Source: Geodermatophilus aquaeductus (lineage in GTDB: Bacteria > Actinomycetota > Actinomycetes > Mycobacteriales > Geodermatophilaceae). From it: 64,000 nt of DNA. The notes beneath the pieces are model-generated. The model was not told the DNA's origin. It was given only the letters and a program-made list of their open reading frames with translations, and made no database searches. How positions within the stretch are numbered: the first letter of the stretch is position 1; every line of letters starts with the position of its first letter. The position numbers and the translations under genes are program-made. The stretch lies in contig NZ_FXTJ01000015.1 in assembly GCF_900182545.1 (NCBI RefSeq), forward strand, positions 24,523 to 88,522, written 5' to 3'. Below are positions 29,877 through 36,982 of this stretch, one piece after another.

Positions 29877-31223
29877 TCAGCTCGACGCGTGCGCCGCTCC
29901 GGCGAGGCGCGGGTCGAGGCCGTACTGGTCGGGGGCGCCGAGGTGGTCGCGCAGGGTGGCGCCCTCGTAGTCGCGGTGGAACAGGCCGCGCTCCTGCAGC
30001 AGCGGGACGACCTGGTCGACGAAGGCGTCGATGCCGTCGGCGTGGACGTCGATGGCCAGGGAGAAGCCGTCGCAGGCGCCGGCCTCGAACCACTGCTGCA
30101 TGTGGTCGGCGACGTCGGCGGCCGTGCCGGGTACGACCGGGTGGTAGTCGATGACCCCGTGGGCGAGGACGTCCCGCAGGGACCAGCCCTCCCGCGCGAT
30201 CTCCAACGTGTGCGGAGCGCGGGGGTCACCCGGACTGGGGCGGGCCGCGGCCAGCTGCTGGTCGGTGAGCGGCTCGTCCAGCTGCTCGGCGCCCAGCCGC
30301 AGCCCGAGCATCGCGCCCAGGTAGGTCACGCGCTGGTCCAGGTCGACCACCTCGTCGAGGCGGCGGCGCCGGTCCAGGGCGGCGCGACGGGAGGACGCGA
30401 CGCTGGGCATGAACCCGGCGAACAGCTCCACCTCGTCGGGGTCGCGGCCGACGCGCTCGGCGGCCGCCCGCAGGGCCGTCCGGTGCGCCCGGCCCTCCTC
30501 GATGCTGAACGGGTTGGCGTACACGCCGCTGGCGTAGCGGGCGGCCACCTCCAGCCCGTTCCCTCCGCCGCCGGCCTGGAAGACCACGGGCTGTCCCTGC
30601 TCCGACGGCGGGATGGGCAGTGGCCCCCGGGAGGCGACGTGCCGGCCCTGCAGGTCCACCGGCCGGATCTTGCTCGTGTCGGCGAACCGCCCGCCGGCGA
30701 CGTCGCGCACCCAGGCGGCGCGCTCCCAGCTGCCCCACAGCGCCTGGACGATCTGGACGACCTCGTGAGCGCGCTCGTACTTCTCCGCCCGCGGGGGCAG
30801 CGCCAGGCCGTGGTTCGCGGCCGCCGCCGGGGACGAGGTCGGGACGGCGTTCCAGCCGGCCCGGCCGTGACTGGCCACGTCCAGCGCCTTGAACTGGCGG
30901 GCGATCGTGTACGGCTCGTTCAGCGTCGTCGAGGCGGTGGCCACCAGTCCGATCCGCTCGGTGCCCCGCGCCATCGAGGTCAGGACCACCAGCGGGTCGA
31001 CGGCCATCTGCGGCGCTTCGCGCTCGAGGTCGACGGTCAGCGCCGGGGTGTCGGCCAGGAAGACCAGCTGGATCTTGCCCCGCTCAGCGGCTTGCGCGTG
31101 GCGGACGAGAACGTCCATGTCGGTGTACCCGGACGGGTCGACGCCGGGCATGCGCCAGGCGCCGGGCTGGGCGCCGTAGCCGTTGGCGATCTGGATGGCG
31201 AGGAGCATCTGAGGGGTGGTCAC
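29877..31223 (-). CDS. LLM-class flavin-dependent monooxygenase (NtaA/SnaA/DszA family)
   Basis: A 448-residue bacterial-luciferase-like protein of the nitrilotriacetate/dibenzothiophene-sulfone monooxygenase group. Seen are ANGYGAQPGAWRMPGVDPSGYTDMDVLVRHAQAAERGKIQLVFLAD (N-terminal barrel strands), TSMARGTERIGLVATASTTLNEPYTIARQFKALDVASHGRAGWNAVPTSSP, and VVFQAGGGGNGLEVAARYASGVY. They need reduced FMN from a partner reductase and split C-S or C-N bonds or hydroxylate. GTG at 31223 has AAGGA upstream. It heads an operon divergent from the TetR gene, with two copies of a palindrome between them. Confidence 0.9.
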   Translation of the reverse strand: MTTPQMLLAIQIANGYGAQPGAWRMPGVDPSGYTDMDVLVRHAQAAERGKIQLVFLADTPALTVDLEREAPQMAVDPLVVLTSMARGTERIGLVATASTTLNEPYTIARQFKALDVASHGRAGWNAVPTSSPAAAANHGLALPPRAEKYERAHEVVQIVQALWGSWERAAWVRDVAGGRFADTSKIRPVDLQGRHVASRGPLPIPPSEQGQPVVFQAGGGGNGLEVAARYASGVYANPFSIEEGRAHRTALRAAAERVGRDPDEVELFAGFMPSVASSRRAALDRRRRLDEVVDLDQRVTYLGAMLGLRLGAEQLDEPLTDQQLAAARPSPGDPRAPHTLEIAREGWSLRDVLAHGVIDYHPVVPGTAADVADHMQQWFEAGACDGFSLAIDVHADGIDAFVDQVVPLLQERGLFHRDYEGATLRDHLGAPDQYGLDPRLAGAAHASS

Positions 31224-31299
31224 GACTCGTCCTTCGTCTGGAGGCAAGGGCGCCGGTTCCCTGGAGCGGGTGGGACGGCGGTCGCCGAGGAGCTAAGGT

Positions 31300-31347
31300 G
31301 GAGAAGGTCTCCGGTTGACTGCTCAGACCATACGGAGACAGTCTCCG
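31300..31347. promoter_or_regulatory. Two related palindromes between the LLM and TetR genes (probable TetR operators)
   Basis: GGAGAAGGTCTCC (31300-31312) and GGAGACAGTCTCC (31334-31346) are 11/13 identical; the second extends to a perfect 15-bp palindrome CGGAGAC-A-GTCTCCG (31333-31347). They lie 34 bp apart in the 148-bp divergent promoter region, the usual arrangement for a TetR autoregulator that also represses the adjacent operon. Confidence 0.75.
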
Positions 31348-31371
31348 CTTTGCAACGAAGGGTGGTCGGAC

Positions 31372-32007
31372 GTGTCCGAGACGACAGGAGCGCGTGAGCG
31401 CCGGCCACGGACGGACGCACAGCGGAACCGGACGCACATCCTCGACGTCGCCGAGCGGCACTTCTCCGAGCACGGCATCACCGGCTCGCTGGACGCCATC
31501 GCCAAGCGGGCCGGTGTCGGCGCGGGCACCCTCTACCGGCACTTCCCGAACCGGGACGCGTTGCTCGCCGCGCTGCTCCGCGCGCGCGACGAGGACCTGA
31601 TGACCCGCCGCGACGAGATCCGCCGGGAGGAGGCGGACTCCGCAGCAGCGCTCGCCCAGTGGCTCGACGCGCTCGGACGCTGGGCCACTGCCTTCGACGG
31701 GCTGCCCGAGCCCCTGCGGGCGGCGCTGACCGAGGACAGCTCCCCGCTGGCCCTCACCTGCCAGGGTTATGTCACCGACACCGACGAGTTCCTCCGCGCG
31801 GCCCAGCGCGACGGCGGCGCCCGTCCCGAGGTGCGCGGCAGGGACCTGTTCCTGGGTGTGCTCGCGACGGCCTGGGTCCGCGGCGCCGCCATGGCCGACG
31901 AGTCCTCGGCCCGGGCACTCACGGCCATGATGCGGTCAGGCTGGGCCGGCCCTGCCCGGATCGCACGCACGGTCTCCGACGCTCCGCACCGGCCCGACCA
32001 GACGTAG
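31372..32007 (+). CDS. TetR family transcriptional regulator
   Basis: A 211-residue repressor. The N-terminal DNA-binding domain spans about residues 13-60: RTDAQRNRTHILDVAERHFSEHGITGSLDAIAKRAGVGAGTLYRHFPNRDALLAALL, a textbook TetR helix-turn-helix. The C-terminal ligand-binding part resembles PF21597-type TetR proteins (LGRWATAFDGLPEPLRAAL). GTG at 31372 has a GAAGGGTGG purine run upstream; a longer in-frame start at 31315 would overlap the operator. It is divergent from the LLM-MFS-reductase operon and likely represses it through the two palindromes. Confidence 0.9.
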   Translation: MSETTGARERRPRTDAQRNRTHILDVAERHFSEHGITGSLDAIAKRAGVGAGTLYRHFPNRDALLAALLRARDEDLMTRRDEIRREEADSAAALAQWLDALGRWATAFDGLPEPLRAALTEDSSPLALTCQGYVTDTDEFLRAAQRDGGARPEVRGRDLFLGVLATAWVRGAAMADESSARALTAMMRSGWAGPARIARTVSDAPHRPDQT

Positions 32008-32054
32008 CTCGCCCGGGTCAGGAACGGGGCACACCTCTCCCTCCGGAGGTCGCC

Positions 32055-32195
32055 ATGGATCTCAGAGACCGACTGCTCCGGTCCGCGATCGCGGCCGCCG
32101 CGGCCGTCGCGGCCGGCCTGCTGACCCGGTCGATGGTGAAGGCCGTCAGTGCTCCCGAGGGCGGGACCACCGACCCTCCTCCTCGGCCGGGGTGA
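32055..32195 (+). CDS. Small Ala-rich hypothetical protein, 46 aa
   Basis: ATG at 32055 has GGAGG 7 nt upstream. The peptide MDLRDRLLRSAIAAAAAVAAGLLTRSMVKAV… has a hydrophobic Ala/Leu core (about residues 9-24), so it may be membrane-associated, and a Pro-rich C-terminus. No family is recognised. The good ribosome site makes it a likely real gene. Confidence 0.55.
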   Translation: MDLRDRLLRSAIAAAAAVAAGLLTRSMVKAVSAPEGGTTDPPPRPG

Positions 32196-32214
32196 TCCCG
32201 ACTGAGCGACCGGC

Positions 32215-32466
32215 ATGGTCCGCGTGTCAGAGGGCACGACACCACGGGTGGAGGACGACTGGAGGAGCCTGCTGGCGGACCTACCGCTCGAGCAGCGTCT
32301 GAAGGCGCTCGCCGTGTACGAGCTGGCGAGGGATCGAGCGATGGGCCAGCCGCTCGAGACGGCGGCAGCGACCCTGCGCGCCGCAGCCACCGCCGAGGGA
32401 CTCGATGCCGGTCACGCCTGGATCCCGGCGGCCGCGGCCAGCATCAGCGCCGACACGGGCCCGTGA
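32215..32466 (+). CDS. Hypothetical protein, 83 aa
   Basis: An 83-codon frame with helical, charged composition (DDWRSLLADLPLEQRLKALAVYELARDRAMGQPLETAAATLRAAATAEGL). No known domain is recognised and no strong Shine-Dalgarno precedes ATG 32215; GTG at 32224 is an alternative start. It follows the 46-aa gene on the same strand. Confidence 0.45.
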   Translation: MVRVSEGTTPRVEDDWRSLLADLPLEQRLKALAVYELARDRAMGQPLETAAATLRAAATAEGLDAGHAWIPAAAASISADTGP

Positions 32467-32517
32467 CCACGAGAGGCCGGCCGACCGCCGCCCGGGCGCG
32501 CGGTGGGGAGGGAGGGA

Positions 32518-32703
32518 TCAGGCGGCCTTCCGGCTGCTCTTGGCGAGCACCTTGTCGGCCTTGTCCAGCTTGACCAGGCGGCGCTTCTTGACCGTGTAGC
32601 CCGGCGGGAGCGTCCCCTCGGCGAGGGCGCGGAGGGGACACCGCTTGCAGCGCGGCCTGTCCTGGCAACACTTCTTCTTGGGCATGCCCGCCGACTTGGC
32701 CAC
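32518..32703 (-). CDS. Small Cys-rich actinobacterial protein, 61 aa
   Basis: A 61-residue basic protein with a compact KKCCQDRPRCKRCPLRAL motif (four Cys within about 10 residues, about 11-22) and a Lys/Arg-rich C-terminus (VKKRRLVKLDKADKVLAKSSRK). The Cys pattern recalls a conserved family of uncharacterised actinobacterial mini-proteins and could bind zinc or an iron-sulfur cluster. The start is GTG at 32703; no Shine-Dalgarno is present, but a TAGCCT -10 box ends 5 nt upstream, suggesting a leaderless mRNA. That box lies inside a candidate IdeR/DtxR site shared with the divergent ferritin gene. Confidence 0.75.
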   Translation of the reverse strand: MAKSAGMPKKKCCQDRPRCKRCPLRALAEGTLPPGYTVKKRRLVKLDKADKVLAKSSRKAA

Positions 32704-32707
32704 CCGG

Positions 32708-32726
32708 TGAGGCTAGCCTTGCCTTC
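32708..32726. promoter_or_regulatory. Candidate IdeR/DtxR iron box between the Cys-rich protein and ferritin genes
   Basis: TGAGGCTAGCCTTGCCTTC matches 15 of 19 positions of the DtxR/IdeR consensus TWAGGTTAGSCTWACCTWA, centred on TAGCCT. It covers the -10 of the minus-strand mini-gene and lies about 75 bp before the ferritin start, where IdeR activates ferritin in mycobacteria. Confidence 0.5.
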
Positions 32727-32750
32727 GCGGGCGATCCACGGGCACCGGCG

Positions 32751-32775
32751 GGTCACCGGTTAACGTCCGGTGACC
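32751..32775. promoter_or_regulatory. Inverted repeat in the ferritin promoter
   Basis: GGTCACCGG and CCGGTGACC form a perfect 9-bp inverted repeat around a 7-nt centre that contains TAACGT, a possible ferritin -10 box. It could be an operator or a leader hairpin, 26 bp before the ferritin ATG. Confidence 0.45.
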
Positions 32776-32801
32776 GCCACCCCACACGCCCGGGAGTCCC
32801 G

Positions 32802-33326
32802 ATGGCCGCCCCTGCCTTCGTCGAGCTGCTGAACACGCAGATCGGCAACGAGTTCGCCGCGCACCAGCAGTACGTCTCCTGCGCCGTCTACTTCGACCAG
32901 CTGACCATGCCCCGGACGGCGCAGCTCTTCTTCGACCAGGCGCTCGAGGAGCGGCAGCACGCCATGATGATGGTCCGCTACCTGCTCGACTCCGACGCGC
33001 CGGTGCGCATCCCCGCCGTCGCGGCCCCCGTCAACGAGTTCCCCGACGTCGTGGCGCCGGTCGCCCTGGCGCTGGAGCAGGAGAAGCGGGTCACCGAGCA
33101 GATCGGCGCGCTGATCGGGGTCGCGCGGCGGGAGAACGACTTCGCCTCCGACCAGTTCATGCAGTGGTTCATCAAGGAGCAGATCGAGGAGGTCAGCAAG
33201 ATGAGCGACCTGCTCACGATCGTGAAGCGCTCCACCCACGACCTGGAGACCATCGAGGACTACGTGCTCCGGGAGGTCACGACCGAGGCCGCCGACCCCA
33301 CCGCGCCACCGGTGGCAGGGGCCTGA
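32802..33326 (+). CDS. Non-heme ferritin
   Basis: A 174-residue iron-storage subunit. The di-iron ferroxidase ligands can be seen along the four-helix bundle: E in IGNEFAAHQQYVSCAVYFD (helix A), E-x-x-H in ALEERQHAMMMVRYLLD (helix B), and E and Q in helices C and D (ALEQEKRVTEQI, FIKEQIEEVSKMSDLL). No heme-binding Met pattern of bacterioferritin is evident. GGGAG precedes the ATG. It oxidises and stores Fe2+, limiting Fenton chemistry; the IdeR-like box upstream suggests induction by iron. Confidence 0.92.
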   Translation: MAAPAFVELLNTQIGNEFAAHQQYVSCAVYFDQLTMPRTAQLFFDQALEERQHAMMMVRYLLDSDAPVRIPAVAAPVNEFPDVVAPVALALEQEKRVTEQIGALIGVARRENDFASDQFMQWFIKEQIEEVSKMSDLLTIVKRSTHDLETIEDYVLREVTTEAADPTAPPVAGA

Positions 33327-33468
33327 GCCGAGGGCCGCGTGGCGCTCACGTCCGGAAGGCGCCGCGCTCCACCGGGCGACACCTCAGGACATCGAGGACG
33401 ACCGGGCCTCGCGGCCGAGGGGGAACTCCCGATGCCGGTCCTGGCCGTCGGAGGCGCCGCCGTCCGGC

Positions 33469-34341
33469 TCACTCGAAGACGACGGTCCGGTTCCCGCGGA
33501 TGAGCACGCGGTTCTCCGTGTGCCAGCGCACCGCGTGCGCGAGCGCCCGGGTCTCGGCCTCCCGGCCGCGGGCGGCGAGCTCCTCGGGGGTCACCGTGTG
33601 GTCGACGCGCAGCATCTCCTGCTCGATGATCGGGCCCTCGTCGAGGTCGGCGGTGACGTAGTGCGCCGTCGCGCCGATGAACTTCACGCCGCGGGCGTGC
33701 GCCTGGTGGTAGGGCCGGGCGCCCTTGAAGCTCGGCAGCATCGAGTGGTGGATGTTGATCGCCCGGCCGGCGAGCTCCTGGCACAGCCCGTCGGAGAGGA
33801 TCTGCATGTAGCGGGCCAGCACCACGAGGTCGATCCGCTCCTCCCGCACCATCTCGAGGAGCGCCGCCTCGGCCTCGGGCTTGGTCTCGCGGGTCACCGG
33901 GATGTGCCGGAAGGGCACGCCGTAGAAGGCGGCCGTGTCGGCGAGGTCGGGGTGGTTGGACACGACCGCCACGACGTCGAGGTGCAGCTCGCCGATCGAG
34001 TTGCGGAACAGCAGGTCGTTGAGGCAGTGCGCGTACCGGCTGACCATGATGAGCGTCCGCTGCCGCTGCGCGGTGTCGACCATCCGCCAGTCCATCCCGA
34101 ACCGCTGCGCCGTCTCCTCGAAGGCACTGCACAGGTGGGCGAGGTCCAGCGGTGCGCCGTCGACGTGGGCGAACTCGACCCGCATGTAGAACATGCCGCT
34201 CGTCGGGCTGTCGAACTGGTGGCTCTCCACGATCGTGCACCGCTCCTGCAGCAGCAGGCCGGACACCGCGTGGACGATGCCCGGGGCGTCCTCGCAGGAC
34301 AGCACCAGGACGCCGTGCTGGGCCTCGGCGGGCCGGGTCAT
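33469..34341 (-). CDS. purU: Formyltetrahydrofolate deformylase
   Basis: A 290-residue enzyme that hydrolyses 10-formyl-THF to formate and THF. Residues 8-90 are an ACT domain (GVLVLSCEDAPGIVHAVSGLL); the formyltransferase-like catalytic domain follows with VVAVVSNHPDLADTAAFYGVPF, VLARYMQILS, and the catalytic INIHHSMLPSFKGARPYHQA, GATAHYV and DEGPIIEQE blocks (Asn-His-Asp triad). GGAGG precedes the ATG. It is a housekeeping C1-balance enzyme, but here it lies at the edge of an island whose demethylases load methyl groups on THF, so it may help dispose of surplus C1 as formate. Confidence 0.95.
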   Translation of the reverse strand: MTRPAEAQHGVLVLSCEDAPGIVHAVSGLLLQERCTIVESHQFDSPTSGMFYMRVEFAHVDGAPLDLAHLCSAFEETAQRFGMDWRMVDTAQRQRTLIMVSRYAHCLNDLLFRNSIGELHLDVVAVVSNHPDLADTAAFYGVPFRHIPVTRETKPEAEAALLEMVREERIDLVVLARYMQILSDGLCQELAGRAINIHHSMLPSFKGARPYHQAHARGVKFIGATAHYVTADLDEGPIIEQEMLRVDHTVTPEELAARGREAETRALAHAVRWHTENRVLIRGNRTVVFE

Positions 34342-34456
34342 CGCGCCTCCTCGGCGGGTGGTCGGGCTCGCTGAACCTACGGCCGCGCGGAGGTGTGCCG
34401 CACGCCACAGATGACGTCTCTGCCGCGGCGGAAGTCAGCACCCCGACCGCGACAAT

Positions 34457-34495
34457 CGACGCAGGCCGGGGACGGGTCGCCCCCGGCCTGCGTCG
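34457..34495 (-). terminator. Hairpin terminator after the tannase-like gene
   Basis: A perfect 15-bp stem (34457-34471 with 34481-34495) and a 9-nt loop begin 5 nt beyond the stop codon of the minus-strand esterase gene. Confidence 0.8.
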
Positions 34496-34500
34496 AGTCG

Positions 34501-36078
34501 TCACGCCTGCCGCAGCTCCATCCGCGTGGCGGGCACGCAGCGGTAGGTGCTGCCGTCGGACGCGTCGCCCCGGCCGGTCCACCGCGCCACGGTCGGGTAG
34601 GCGCAGATCGGACGGGTGGCCCCGTCAGCGGTGGCGGCGTCGAGCGTCCGGGGTGCCCGGCCGCCCTCCACCCACTCGACCAGCGCGCCGAACGGGTCGA
34701 CCAGCTGGGCGCCGGCGCCGCCACCGCAGTGCCCCACGCCCGGAGCGAGGAACAGCCGCGCGAACTGCTGCGTGTGGCCCGGGCCGAGCTCGGCGAGGAC
34801 CCGCTCGACGTAGTCGACGGTGCCACGGACCGTCACGCCGAAGTCGGCGAGCCCGTGCCACATCAGCAGCTTGCCGCCGCTGTCGCGGAACGCAGACAGG
34901 TCCGGGTCGCTGGCCCCCATCATGTCGCCGTACCGCTCGACGGCGAGGTCGAACAGCGCCTCGAAGGAGGCGCGGTCGAGGGTCCGCCAGTCGAACGTCG
35001 GGTCGTCGGTCAGGAAGTAGCGGATCCACCAGATGTCGTAGACGAACGGGTCCCCGACGAGCTGGCCGGACTCGTCGAGCGTCACGTTGTGCAGGCCCGC
35101 GTAGGGGGCGCCGTAGGGCAGCCCGTACCAGAGGAAGCGGCCGTCGGTGCCACGCGGACCCTCGTGGATCCGCTGCATGACCGCGACGTCCTCCGCCGTG
35201 ATGGTCCCGCACGGGGTCACCGTGCCGACGAGCGTGGTCAGGTCGAAGTCGCAGGCGAAGGGGTCCCCGATGACGCCGTCGACCACGCCGTCACCGACGG
35301 TGTCGCAGGCGGCGATCGCCGCTGCCAGGGCCGCCTCGAACTTGCAGGCGGGGATCGGGTTGTCCTCCTGCAGCATCACGATCTGGCCCCAGATCTGGCC
35401 GGTCTGCATCTCCGGGAAGTTGATCACCGGCGCGCCGGCGAGGACACCGTCGTAGTCGTCCGGGTACCGCTGCGCCTCCATCAGTCCCTGGCGGCCGCCG
35501 GTCGAGCAGCCGTTCCAGTACGAGTAGGCAGGCTGCTGCCCGTAGTAGGCCGCCACGACCGCTTTCGCGGTCAGGGTCATGTCGTGCACGCCCTCGTGGC
35601 CGAAGTCCTCCCTCGCCGCCTGGTCGGGGGTGCCGTCGGGACGGAGGCCGAAGGTCCCCGAGGGCCCCACGTGTCCCGCGTCGGTCGCCGCCGCGGCGTA
35701 ACCGGCGCGCAGCGGCGCCTCCAGGCTGCCGGCGCTCCCGCCGGAGAACCCCCCGCCGCCCACGCCCTGGAACCGGCCGTTCCAGGTCTCCTCGGGCAGG
35801 TACACCCAGACCGTGACGGCGCCGCCGTCCTCCGGGTCCTCGACGCGCAGCGTGACCCGGCAGGAGGCCGGGGTCGCGTCGTCGCCGCGGTGCTGCTCCA
35901 CCGCGGTGACCGTGGTGTCCGGGCGGGTGAACTGCGCGAGTTCCGCGCAGTCCATGACAGGCAGGACGGGTGCGGGCTCCGGCGCCGGGGGCGCGGCGTT
36001 CGCGCCGGGCGCGACGAGCACCGCGGCCGCGGTCGCTGCCAGGACCGAGAGCACGGCGAGGTGTGGACGTGTTCGCAT
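34501..36078 (-). CDS. Secreted tannase / feruloyl esterase family protein
   Basis: A 525-residue secreted esterase of the tannase family (PF07519). An export signal (RTRPHLAVLSVLAATAAAVLVAPGANA-AP) ends near residue 28. The core has FQGVGGGGFSGGSAG, AAAATDAGHVG, the nucleophile elbow NGCSTGGRQGLMEAQRYPDDYDGVLAGAP, and the paired-Cys catalytic arrangement with LLMWHGLADFGV (Asp) and PGVGHCGGG (His), as in tannases and feruloyl esterases A. It would release gallate, ferulate or related acids from plant polyphenols outside the cell, feeding the catabolic genes downstream. The start ATG at 36078 follows a G-rich ribosome site. Confidence 0.88.
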   Translation of the reverse strand: MRTRPHLAVLSVLAATAAAVLVAPGANAAPPAPEPAPVLPVMDCAELAQFTRPDTTVTAVEQHRGDDATPASCRVTLRVEDPEDGGAVTVWVYLPEETWNGRFQGVGGGGFSGGSAGSLEAPLRAGYAAAATDAGHVGPSGTFGLRPDGTPDQAAREDFGHEGVHDMTLTAKAVVAAYYGQQPAYSYWNGCSTGGRQGLMEAQRYPDDYDGVLAGAPVINFPEMQTGQIWGQIVMLQEDNPIPACKFEAALAAAIAACDTVGDGVVDGVIGDPFACDFDLTTLVGTVTPCGTITAEDVAVMQRIHEGPRGTDGRFLWYGLPYGAPYAGLHNVTLDESGQLVGDPFVYDIWWIRYFLTDDPTFDWRTLDRASFEALFDLAVERYGDMMGASDPDLSAFRDSGGKLLMWHGLADFGVTVRGTVDYVERVLAELGPGHTQQFARLFLAPGVGHCGGGAGAQLVDPFGALVEWVEGGRAPRTLDAATADGATRPICAYPTVARWTGRGDASDGSTYRCVPATRMELRQA

Positions 36079-36225
36079 GGGCTGGATCCCCCCAGGGGTC
36101 GAGGACTTCCGTCGACCGGGCGGGGCGCTGAGCGGTCGACTGTCCCCCGCGGTCCGCACCGCGTCGCGTCCGGCTGGCCCCGATCCTGACCACCGGGTGA
36201 TACGGATCGCAGGCGTTCCCGTCGT

Positions 36226-36241
36226 ACGTCGAGCGCGACGT
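36226..36241. promoter_or_regulatory. Palindrome in the divergent tannase / barrel-protein promoter region
   Basis: ACGTCG-AGCG-CGACGT is a perfect 6-bp inverted repeat with a 4-nt centre, preceded by T and followed by TTGACT. It lies 148 bp before the esterase start and about 100 bp before the divergent gene, a plausible operator for either. Confidence 0.35.
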
Positions 36242-36342
36242 TTGACTCGGTTGCCCGTCCGCGGCGACGACGGGCACCCTGTGCCGCGCCGGCCGCCCGC
36301 TCCGGGCACCGCCGGCTCGCGCAGGACCGACGGGAGGCCCCA

Positions 36343-36972
36343 GTGACCGAGATGCGTGCCCGGTCCACCGAGATCTCCGGGCCCCCCGGGTCGGTGGACG
36401 CCGCGGTCGACCACGCCCGGGACGAGGTCCTGCCGGCGGTGCAGCGGATGGCGGGGTGCCTCGGCCTGTCGGTGCTCGCCGACCGCGCCGGCGGCCGCTG
36501 CATCGTCACGACGTCCTGGCGGGACGAGGCGGCGCTGCAGGACAGCCGGGAGGACGTGCGGCCGTTCGCCGAGCGGACCGCCGCGATCCTGGGCGGGCGG
36601 CCCGAGGTGCAGGAGTGGGAGATCGCGGCGATGCACCGCGTCCTGGACGCCGGGGAGGGCGCCCGCGCCCGGGTCACCTGGCTGCGCACCGCGCCCGACG
36701 CGGTCGACCGCGCCGTCGACGCCGTCCGCCTGTCGCTGATGCCCAAGCTCGACGACCTGCCCGGTTTCTGCAGCGTCAGCGTCATGGTCCGCCGGGCGGA
36801 GGGTCTGACCGTGGCCGCCGTCTCCTACGACAGCCGGGCGCACGCCGAGCAGGCCGGCGAGGGCGCGCGGGAGTTCCGCGAGGAGTTCGCCCCGGCCATG
36901 GGCCTGGAGGTGCTCGACTCGGCGGAGTTCGACGTCGCGGTCGCCCACCTGCGGGTCCCCGAGACGAGCTGA
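36343..36972 (+). CDS. Tandem dimeric alpha/beta-barrel (ABM-like) hypothetical protein
   Basis: A 209-residue cytoplasmic protein that looks like two repeats of an antibiotic-biosynthesis-monooxygenase-like ferredoxin fold. The first half has LPAVQRMAGCLGLSVLADRAGGRCIVTTSWRDEAALQDSRE, the second LMPKLDDLPGFCSVSVMVRRAEGLTVAAVSYDSRAHAEQA, each with the G-x-x-S-x-x-V and later T/S-x-W/Y pattern of that fold. Function is unknown; such proteins are often annotated as stress or quinone-related. GTG at 36343 has GGGAGG upstream. It is divergent from the tannase gene and convergent with the ring-fission operon. Confidence 0.65.
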   Translation: MTEMRARSTEISGPPGSVDAAVDHARDEVLPAVQRMAGCLGLSVLADRAGGRCIVTTSWRDEAALQDSREDVRPFAERTAAILGGRPEVQEWEIAAMHRVLDAGEGARARVTWLRTAPDAVDRAVDAVRLSLMPKLDDLPGFCSVSVMVRRAEGLTVAAVSYDSRAHAEQAGEGAREFREEFAPAMGLEVLDSAEFDVAVAHLRVPETS

Positions 36973-36982
36973 CCCTCCCCGG

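Noticed and set aside
34381..34440. A further copy of the 17-bp island element near GATGACGTC upstream of purU
   Set aside because: The core reads GACGTCAT rather than TACGTCA and the right half does not match.
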